Source: an uncultured Eubacteriales bacterium (GTDB lineage Bacteria; Bacillota; Clostridia; Oscillospirales; Oscillospiraceae). From it: a stretch of 6,314 nt of DNA. The DNA lies in assembly GCA_900320765.1 (NCBI GenBank), contig ONTN01000082.1, positions 1 to 6,314 of the forward strand. Direction: 5' to 3'. A program made the position numbers and the translations under genes. This document shows, one piece after another, positions 1 to 5,220 of the stretch. The first letter of the stretch is position 1. Every line of letters begins with the position of its first letter. Below the pieces are notes generated by a model. It was not told the DNA's origin, made no database searches, and worked only from the letters and a program-made list of their open reading frames with translations.

Positions 1-196
1 GTTCTATTTCCGTACCACCGACGTTACCGGCGTCATCACCCTCCCCGAGGGCGTTGAGATGTGCATGCCCGGCGATAACGTTGAGATGGACGTTGAGCTG
101 ATCACCCCGATCGCCATCGAGCCCGGCCTCCGCTTCGCTATCCGCGAGGGCGGCCGTACCGTCGGCTCCGGCGTTGTTACCGCTGTTAACGAGTAA
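1..196 (+). CDS. tuf: Elongation factor Tu, C-terminal fragment (5' end outside window)
   Basis: This is the last 64 codons of EF-Tu, the GTPase that delivers aminoacyl-tRNA to the ribosomal A site in the cytoplasm. The first complete codon starts at base 2 and the TAA stop is at 194-196. The translation contains domain III hallmarks: FYFRTTDVTG at the left edge, then MPGDNV, and RFAIREGGRTVGSGVV just before the C-terminus. EF-Tu is about 400 residues, so roughly the first 84 percent, including the GTP-binding domain, lies off the left edge. Codon use is strongly biased (ACC, GGC, ATC, CGT/CGC), as expected for one of the most highly expressed genes and unlike the downstream genes. An intrinsic terminator 14 nt after the stop marks it as the end of its transcription unit. 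Confidence 0.98.
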   Translation, partial: FYFRTTDVTGVITLPEGVEMCMPGDNVEMDVELITPIAIEPGLRFAIREGGRTVGSGVVTAVNE

Positions 197-210
197 TTCT
201 CAAAACCTTA

Positions 211-243
211 AAAGAGAGTCGGCTTTGCCGGCTCTCTTTTTTT
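211..243 (+). terminator. Intrinsic (Rho-independent) terminator of tuf
   Basis: A 13-bp stem (211-223 with 227-239) closes a TTT loop, with a single T-G wobble at 219/231. It is followed directly by an unbroken T run through 243. The GC-rich upper stem (CGGC/GCCG) and U-tract are typical of a strong terminator. It lies 14 nt after the tuf stop codon and separates tuf transcription from uppP. Confidence 0.93.
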
Positions 244-275
244 GCGCCTCTGTCCGCATATTTGAAAAGAAAAAG

Positions 276-305
276 CTGGAAATTCAAGATGAAGTGTGGT
301 ATTAT
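276..305 (+). promoter_or_regulatory. Candidate sigma-A promoter for uppP-ftsK
   Basis: In the AT-rich gap after the tuf terminator, TGGAAA (276-281, 4 of 6 matches to TTGACA) lies 18 nt before TATTAT (300-305, 5 of 6 matches to TATAAT). A TG one base upstream of the latter (297-298) makes it an extended -10. Transcription would start near 312, giving a leader of about 58 nt. Other possible -10 boxes are TATACT (323-328) and TATAAT (344-349). The last matches consensus perfectly but would start RNA at about 356, too close to the ribosome binding site. The choice is inference only. Confidence 0.4.
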
Positions 306-357
306 TTATCCGTATAACTATATATACTATTACCGCGGCTTTTTATAATAATATGAA

Positions 358-372
358 AGGAGAATGAACGTG
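358..372 (+). promoter_or_regulatory. uppP ribosome binding site deciding a GTG start
   Basis: AGGAG at 358-362 lies only 1 nt before an ATG at 364 but 7 nt before an in-frame GTG at 370. The 7-nt spacing is normal for initiation, so GTG370 is the better start. It also yields the N-terminus MSVFVAIFLGIVQG, matching the usual short N-terminus of UppP proteins. Confidence 0.75.
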
Positions 373-1204
373 TCTGTTTTTGTCGCGATTTTTTTAGGCA
401 TTGTTCAGGGATTGACGGAGTTTCTGCCTGTTTCCAGCTCCGGACATCTCTCCATTTTTCAATCGATATTCGGCCTCGACTTCAATTCCGAGGAACACCT
501 GTTATTCGACGTTCTTTTGCATCTCGCCACCCTCGTTTCCATCTATTTCGTCTATAAGGCTGAGCTAAAAACTATGGTCAAGGATACCTTTGAGTTCCTG
601 TCGGGCCGCAGCTCGAACTCAGAGAGAGGGAAGAGTCAAGCCCAGCGTCAGGATGACGCTGCTCATCTTAGTCGCCACGCTTCCGCTGTTTATTCTTCTT
701 CCGTTTCACAGTCAGATTCAGAGGCTTTATACGAACCTTGGATTTATAGCCTTTTCGCTTATAATGACCGGCGCTATCCTTCTCATCAGCACCGTGTTTT
801 TCGATGGACGGAAGAGCGAAAAGACGGCGACGATTGCCGACGCCTTTATAGTCGGCCTCGGTCAGGCAATAGCTACCATTCCCGGCATTTCCCGCTCGGG
901 TACTACGATAACCGTCGGCCTCTCCCGCGGCTTCAAAAGAAAATTCGCAATTACATTCTCGTTCTTGATGAGTATCCCCGCCGTTCTCGGCTCCACTTTT
1001 GTTACTCTGATTTCTGCCATTAAAGCCGGAATACAGTGGTCGAACGTGCCCGCGTATCTCATTGGAATGGCCGTCGCCGGAGTTGTCGGATACTTAGCAC
1101 TTTCATTTATGAAGAGATTTATGGCCACAAGGCCGTTTACATATTTCGCTTTTTACTGCTTCGGAGCCGGATTTATCACGGTTATCATCGCAATCATCAA
1201 GTAA
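370..1204 (+). pseudogene. uppP: Undecaprenyl-diphosphate phosphatase UppP/BacA, frameshifted
   Basis: UppP is an integral membrane phosphatase that converts undecaprenyl diphosphate to the monophosphate, recycling the lipid carrier for peptidoglycan and other wall polymers. The first part carries the family's N-terminal active-site region QGLTEFLPVSSSGHL (residues 13-27 from GTG370, with E17 and H26). It then drifts off family sequence after about base 600. The rest of the family sequence continues one frame over, from about 640 to the TAA at 1202-1204. That part includes the second signature PGISRSGTT (881-907) and several hydrophobic helices. Removing one base, or adding two, near 621-630 gives one protein of 277-278 aa, the usual length (about 270-280), so nothing else appears missing. 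Without repair, the first frame runs to a TAA at 1021-1023 and would make a chimera of about 217 aa lacking the PGISRS motif. The second frame has a possible TTG start at 590 but lacks the N-terminal active site. This may be a real mutation, a slippage-prone site or a sequencing error. Family identity is firm; the cause of the break is not known. Confidence 0.9.
621..635 (+). repeat. Short purine (AG/G) repeat at probable uppP frameshift point
   Basis: Four AG dinucleotides (621-628) run into GG and then AAGAG, an all-purine tract inside the interval where the uppP reading frame must change. Loss of one G from the GGG at 628-630, or gain of one AG unit, restores the full-length frame. Frame 2 upstream is blocked by a TAA at 566-568. 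Homology further limits the shift to about 600-640. Confidence 0.5.
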
Positions 1205-1208
1205 GGAG
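1203..1208 (+). promoter_or_regulatory. ftsK ribosome binding site overlapping uppP stop
   Basis: AAGGAG at 1203-1208 shares two bases with the uppP TAA (1202-1204) and sits 9 nt before the ftsK ATG. This suggests translational coupling and a shared uppP-ftsK message. Confidence 0.8.
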
Positions 1209-1217
1209 TATTATCTA

Positions 1218-4019
1218 ATGGCACAAAAGAAAAGCGCCTCCGGCGCTAAAGGCAAAAAAACAAGCTCGACCTCCCGCAGCGCGAGCTCAAGATCGGCTGC
1301 GGCGAGGGAGAGACGCAAGAATTCCCGAATAATCAATACGCTGGTTTTCTTCTCACTCGGAGTTTTCACGCTTTTGGGATACTTTACCTCAGACGGAGCT
1401 TTCATCCGCTTGCTCAGGTCCCTGCTCTCCGGGCTTTTAGGCGGCGGGTTTTACGTTCTGCCGCCCGCTCTTATCGCCTGCGCCGTGATTTTCGCGTCAA
1501 GCCAGGAGAGACCGAAAAAAACCCGTATAGTTGCGATTCTTTGCATACCCGTTGTTATCGGTATGTTTGTTCAGCTTTTCTCCGGAAAGTTTTATGACGT
1601 CTCTGGCGAGATGTTCGCGAGGCTCTGGGAGGACGGAAAGGCTCTCATAGGCGGCGGAGCAGTCTCCGGACTGATTGTCTGCATTTTGAAGCCTATCTTT
1701 TCCGCCGTCGGAACCTGGATACTGACCGGCTGCCTTTTCATTCTTATCGTATGGGGCGCGTCCGGAGCCACGATAACTAAGGCAAGCCAGAGAGTCAAGG
1801 AGAGGCGCGAAATCAGAGAGAAATGGCGCGAGGAGAACGCTGCCGAGGATGAAAAGCTCCGCGCCGAGATAGAAAAGCGCGAGCAGCAGAACAGGGAAAA
1901 GCGTGAGGCCGCATACAGAGAGAAGCTTGACGCCCGCGCTGAGAGAGCAAGAGCCCGCGCCATAGATATCCCGATGGACGGAGAGAAAAAAACTGAGGAG
2001 GAGAAGCCGTATAAAAAGGCTGGCAGAGCCCCGCTCTTTAATTCAAAGGCGAACAAGATCGCGCCTGACGAGCTCTTTACGGATAAGCAGGACAAGCCCG
2101 CGGAGCCAGAGAAAAAGAGTAAGGCTGCGTCTCAGCCTGAAACGCAGATTCAGCCAGAGCCGGCAGCCGTAACGCCTCAAAAACCGGAGGAGGAAAAGGT
2201 ACCGGAGGACTTCGGCATTGAAAGCCCCTTCCTGACGGGGAAGCTTAACAGGGCACCGGCGAGACCTGTTGAGAAGCCTGCGCCTGAGGAGCCGAAGAAG
2301 CCCGCGCCTGAGCCCGCTGGCGCAAAGAAGCCGGAGCCGGTAAAAGCACCAGAGCCCGTAAAGACGCCTGAGCCTGTCAAGGAGCCAGAACCCGAAAAGG
2401 AAAAGAGCTTTGAGGAGCTCATCGAGGAGAGCGCGAAGCGCGATCTCGCCGACGCTATGCAGGTCTACAAGTTCCCGCCGATCGAGCTGCTTGAGGCGCC
2501 GAAGCTCTCAGGCCGCTCTGATGCTTCTTCTGAACTAATGGCGACGAAGGAGAGACTTGAGCTGATTCTCCAGTCCTTTGGCGTAAACGCCTCTATCTCC
2601 AATATTATTAACGGACCTTCGGTCACAAGATACGAGATGGAGCTTGAGATAGGCGTCAAGCTTAATAAGATTACGAGCCTTTCCGATGATATCGCTCTTG
2701 CCCTCGGCGTGGGCGGAGTGCGTATCTCGGCGATACCGAACAAGATATCGACCGTGGGTATTGAGGTGCCGAACAAGAATACTTATACCGTCTATCTGCG
2801 CGAGATAATCTCGTCTCCCGAGTTTACGAACGCCAAATCAAAGCTTACCTTCGCCCTCGGCAAGAATATCGGCGGCGAGGTTATGACGGGTAATATCAAC
2901 AAGCTCCCGCACCTCCTTATCGCGGGAACTACCGGCTCAGGAAAGTCAGTCAGCTTGAACTCTCTCATACTAAGCGTTATGTACAAGTCGACTCCGGATG
3001 AGGTCAAGTTCATTATGATCGACCCGAAGATGGTCGAGTTTAAGATCTACAACGGCATACCGCATCTTCTCGTTCCCGTAGTGACCGAGGCGAAGAAGGC
3101 CGCAGGCGCTCTGCAGTGGGCCGTCGTTGAGATGATGAAGCGATATAAGCTCTTCTCAGAGGTCGGAGCGAGAGACATCGCGGGATATAACGAGCATCTG
3201 AAGTCCGAGGGCGAGCAGCCCATCCCGTTCATCGTTGTCATTATCGATGAGCTTGCCGACCTTATGCTCGTCGCCGCGAAGGAAGTTGAAGAGTCGATCT
3301 GCCGCGTCGCCCAGATGGGAAGAGCCGCGGGAGTGCACCTCGTTATCGCGACACAGTCCCCGAGAGCCGACGTTATCACCGGCCTTATGAAGGCGAACAT
3401 ACCCTCAAGGATATCCTTCAAGGTCGCGTCCGCTCTCGAGTCCCGCATTATTCTCGACGCCGGAGGCTCTGCGGACAAGCTTATGGGCAACGGCGATATG
3501 CTCTACGCGCCTATCGGCACATCGAAGCCGATAAGGATCCAGGGCACCTGGGTCTCCGATGAGGAGAGGGAGAGCATAGTCAACTTCGTAAAATCAAGCT
3601 GCGAGGCAAATTATTCCGAGGACGTCATCCACGAGATCGAGAAGGCGGCCGAGGACAAGCCCGGAAAGGGCGCAGCCGCTCAGCCAGAGGCGAAGGAAAA
3701 GGATTATGACGACCTTATCCCTCAGGCTGTTGACGTAATATTTGAAACTCAGCAGGCGTCCGTATCTATGCTTCAGCGCCGCCTGAAGCTCGGCTACGCA
3801 AGGGCGGCGAGGCTCGTCGATCAGATGGAGGAGATGGGCATCGTAGGCCCGTTCGAGGGCTCAAAGCCCCGCCAGATCCTTATCACGAAGCAGCGCTGGC
3901 AGGAGATGCAGTTCATTAACGGAACGGCTCCGATAGAAAAGCCCGCTGAGGACGATTTTACGATGAATTCGGCGGACGACCTTTTTGAAGACACTCCGCC
4001 CGAGGATTACAGCGAATAA
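1218..4019 (+). CDS. ftsK: DNA translocase FtsK/SpoIIIE
   Basis: This 933-aa protein is a septum-anchored, ATP-driven double-stranded DNA pump that clears chromosome DNA through division or sporulation septa. A basic Ser/Ala-rich N-terminus (1-37) precedes about four to five hydrophobic segments (roughly 38-56, 70-93, 104-121, 144-164 and 166-182). Next comes a highly charged, probably helical or coiled-coil stretch (188-248), then a Pro/Glu/Lys-rich linker to about 415 that includes four hexapeptide repeats (372-395). The motor domain begins near FPPIELL (419). It has Walker A GTTGSGKS (570-577, catalytic K576), Walker B IVVIIDELADLM (672-683) and the conserved IATQSPRADVITG segment (710-722). 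The winged-helix gamma domain (about 832-890), which reads orienting DNA motifs, is complete, and a short acidic tail follows. The ATG has a well-placed AAGGAG 9 nt upstream. The gene sits 13 nt after uppP, so the two are probably cotranscribed, and an intrinsic terminator follows its stop. Whether it acts as vegetative FtsK, sporulation SpoIIIE or both cannot be decided from one copy. All key residues inspected are present. Confidence 0.97.
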   Translation: MAQKKSASGAKGKKTSSTSRSASSRSAAARERRKNSRIINTLVFFSLGVFTLLGYFTSDGAFIRLLRSLLSGLLGGGFYVLPPALIACAVIFASSQERPKKTRIVAILCIPVVIGMFVQLFSGKFYDVSGEMFARLWEDGKALIGGGAVSGLIVCILKPIFSAVGTWILTGCLFILIVWGASGATITKASQRVKERREIREKWREENAAEDEKLRAEIEKREQQNREKREAAYREKLDARAERARARAIDIPMDGEKKTEEEKPYKKAGRAPLFNSKANKIAPDELFTDKQDKPAEPEKKSKAASQPETQIQPEPAAVTPQKPEEEKVPEDFGIESPFLTGKLNRAPARPVEKPAPEEPKKPAPEPAGAKKPEPVKAPEPVKTPEPVKEPEPEKEKSFEELIEESAKRDLADAMQVYKFPPIELLEAPKLSGRSDASSELMATKERLELILQSFGVNASISNIINGPSVTRYEMELEIGVKLNKITSLSDDIALALGVGGVRISAIPNKISTVGIEVPNKNTYTVYLREIISSPEFTNAKSKLTFALGKNIGGEVMTGNINKLPHLLIAGTTGSGKSVSLNSLILSVMYKSTPDEVKFIMIDPKMVEFKIYNGIPHLLVPVVTEAKKAAGALQWAVVEMMKRYKLFSEVGARDIAGYNEHLKSEGEQPIPFIVVIIDELADLMLVAAKEVEESICRVAQMGRAAGVHLVIATQSPRADVITGLMKANIPSRISFKVASALESRIILDAGGSADKLMGNGDMLYAPIGTSKPIRIQGTWVSDEERESIVNFVKSSCEANYSEDVIHEIEKAAEDKPGKGAAAQPEAKEKDYDDLIPQAVDVIFETQQASVSMLQRRLKLGYARAARLVDQMEEMGIVGPFEGSKPRQILITKQRWQEMQFINGTAPIEKPAEDDFTMNSADDLFEDTPPEDYSE
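2331..2402 (+). repeat. Tandem hexapeptide repeat (PEPVKx) in FtsK linker
   Basis: Four 18-bp units encode PEPVKA, PEPVKT, PEPVKE and PEPEKE. Synonymous positions differ between units (CCG/CCA/CCT, GAG/GAA, GTA/GTC), so the peptide is more uniform than the DNA. This points to an old duplication or to selection for an extended, charged, proline-rich spacer between the membrane anchor and the motor. Confidence 0.85.
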
Positions 4020-4021
4020 AG

Positions 4022-4050
4022 AAATTCCCCGATTTTTCGGGGAATTTTTT
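4022..4050 (+). terminator. Intrinsic terminator-like hairpin after ftsK
   Basis: A perfect 11-bp stem (4022-4032 with 4037-4047) closes a TTTT loop. It has a CCCCG/CGGGG core and ends in a six-T run through 4050. It begins 3 nt after the ftsK stop. The ribosome binding site of the next gene starts at the very next base (4051), leaving no room for a promoter in the gap. It may therefore be a partial terminator or attenuator for the downstream genes. Confidence 0.88.
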
Positions 4051-4056
4051 GAGGAG
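4051..4056 (+). promoter_or_regulatory. Ribosome binding site of the TRIC-family gene, abutting the hairpin
   Basis: GAGGAG at 4051-4056 lies 5 nt before the ATG at 4062 and directly after the hairpin's T run. This supports the 4062 start. Confidence 0.8.
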
Positions 4057-4061
4057 ACTTT

Positions 4062-4724
4062 ATGGATACACTGATATTTGTGCTTGAGATCATCGGAGTC
4101 ACGGCCTCCGCCGTCAGCGGCGCATTTACCGCGATAAGAAAAGAGATGGACGCCTTCGGCGTAGTTATTCTCGGCCTCACGACGGCGACGGGCGGGGGGA
4201 TCATCCGCGATCTTCTGCTCGGCATCACGCCGCCGAGGACGTTCCGCGATCCAACTTACGCTATCATTGCCATCGCAGTATCGATCATAACGTTTATCGC
4301 AGTTTATCTGCATAAGCTGCATTACGGCTCGAAGATCTATGACAGAGTTATGTTTATGATGGATACGATCGGCCTTGCGGCTTACACCGTATCCGGTATG
4401 GGCGTCGCCTATTCTCAGCCGGAGAATTACGGCGTCTATCTAATCGTTTTCGTCGGCGTGATAACCGGAGTCGGCGGCGGAGTGATGAGGGATATTTTCG
4501 CAGGGAACAGGCCGTATATCTTCGTCAAGCATATCTACGCTCTTGCGAGCCTTGCCGGGGCTGCGTGTTTTGCGCTCCTGCGCGGGCCAGCAGGGGAGAG
4601 ACCCGCGATCATTGCCGGAATGCTCGTGATAATCGTGATCCGCGTCCTTTCAGCGCACTTTAAATGGAACCTGCCAAAGATAAGAAACGAACAGGAAGAG
4701 ACTAAACCGAATGAGAAAAGATAA
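4062..4724 (+). CDS. TRIC/UPF0126-family (YadS/YicG-like) membrane protein
   Basis: This 220-aa polytopic inner-membrane protein belongs to the bacterial UPF0126 family, also called trimeric intracellular cation channel (TRIC) or glycine-transporter-like. Two homologous halves are visible. Each has a VSG-containing first helix (VSGAF at 18-22, VSGMG at 110-114) and a glycine-rich loop ending in Arg-Asp (TGGGIIRDLLLG at 43-54, VGGGVMRDIFAG at 137-148). This is the internal duplication typical of the family. A further C-terminal hydrophobic segment and a short charged tail (KIRNEQEETKPNEKR) follow. Family members form trimeric cation channels or have been linked to glycine uptake; the substrate here cannot be read from sequence. 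Length is normal. The gene overlaps the next one by 14 nt, so the two are probably translationally coupled. Expression must come from read-through of the hairpin upstream or from a promoter within ftsK that I did not find. Confidence 0.93.
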   Translation: MDTLIFVLEIIGVTASAVSGAFTAIRKEMDAFGVVILGLTTATGGGIIRDLLLGITPPRTFRDPTYAIIAIAVSIITFIAVYLHKLHYGSKIYDRVMFMMDTIGLAAYTVSGMGVAYSQPENYGVYLIVFVGVITGVGGGVMRDIFAGNRPYIFVKHIYALASLAGAACFALLRGPAGERPAIIAGMLVIIVIRVLSAHFKWNLPKIRNEQEETKPNEKR

Positions 4725-5217
4725 CGTAGTAATTATCGGTATGCCAGCCTCGGGAAAGACCACGGTCGGAAACGCCCTCGCGAAGAGGCTCAACTGCGCT
4801 TTTATCGATACGGACGCCGTCATAAAAGAGAAAACCGCGTCCACGCTCCAAAAGCTTATCGCTGATAACGGAATCGACGGCTTTCTTGATATCGAGAGCG
4901 GAATAATCTCAGCCATAGAGCCAGCGCGCAGAACGGTTATCTCTACAGGCGGCAGCGCGATATACAGAGAACCTGCTATAGAGCACCTCAGGAGCATAGG
5001 AAGGATAGTATATCTGAGGGCGGGGGAGGAAGAGCTTTACGAAAGGCTGCACCACCCGGAGGAGCGGGGCGTCGTAATCGGTGAGAATATGAGCTTTCAC
5101 GACCTGTACATCGAGAGAGCCCCGCTCTATGAGAGATATGCCGACGTTATTATCGACGAGGACGGAAAGCACTACGGGCAGATTGTGGACGAGCTTGTAA
5201 GGCTATTTAAAAGATAA
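4711..5217 (+). CDS. Shikimate kinase-like P-loop kinase (divergent substrate site)
   Basis: This 168-aa cytoplasmic protein has the size and fold signature of AroK/AroL, which phosphorylate shikimate using ATP. Visible features are the P-loop GMPASGKTT (10-18), the acidic substrate motif FIDTD (31-35), an Arg in the lid (R119, within EERGVV), and ERAPLYERYAD (135-145), which matches the conserved ERxPLYxxxAD segment. Two canonical shikimate contacts are altered. The FRxxE motif reads FLDIE (58-62), so Leu replaces the substrate-binding Arg. The GGG turn reads TGGS (79-82). This resembles, from memory, a recurring clostridial subfamily annotated as shikimate kinase but not located in aro operons. 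It may be a shikimate kinase using other contacts or a kinase for another small polyol or acid. The ATG lies inside the end of the TRIC gene (14-nt overlap), with a purine-rich AGGAAGAG about 10 nt upstream. No other aro gene is in the window, so aroK is not assigned. Confidence 0.85.
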   Translation: MRKDNVVIIGMPASGKTTVGNALAKRLNCAFIDTDAVIKEKTASTLQKLIADNGIDGFLDIESGIISAIEPARRTVISTGGSAIYREPAIEHLRSIGRIVYLRAGEEELYERLHHPEERGVVIGENMSFHDLYIERAPLYERYADVIIDEDGKHYGQIVDELVRLFKR

Positions 5218-5220
5218 CTC

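Noticed and set aside
311..330. TA-rich TATATATA stretch as an operator palindrome
   Set aside because: Apart from the trivial TATATATA core, the flanks are not symmetric; it is better read as ordinary AT-rich promoter DNA.
590..640. Programmed ribosomal +1 frameshift in uppP
   Set aside because: There is no prfB-like CTT-TGA site and no stop codon in the first frame near the junction. UppP is not known to use recoding, so an indel is simpler.
646..1023. First uppP frame stays open for almost 400 nt past the frameshift
   Set aside because: The translation there is Arg/Ser/His-rich and non-membrane-like, while the next frame gives clear UppP sequence; it is an out-of-frame shadow.
862..1128. 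Minus-strand reading frame opposite uppP
   Set aside because: No ribosome binding site or recognisable domain; it lies fully antisense to conserved UppP sequence.
1592..2422. Serine-, Phe- and Gly-rich minus-strand frames opposite ftsK
   Set aside because: Their composition (Ser/Phe/Gly-rich runs) is the mirror of the Lys/Glu/Pro-rich FtsK linker codons, not a real protein.
3861..4322. Minus-strand frame spanning the end of ftsK and the start of the TRIC gene
   Set aside because: It crosses the hairpin, is antisense to two well-supported genes and has no family features.
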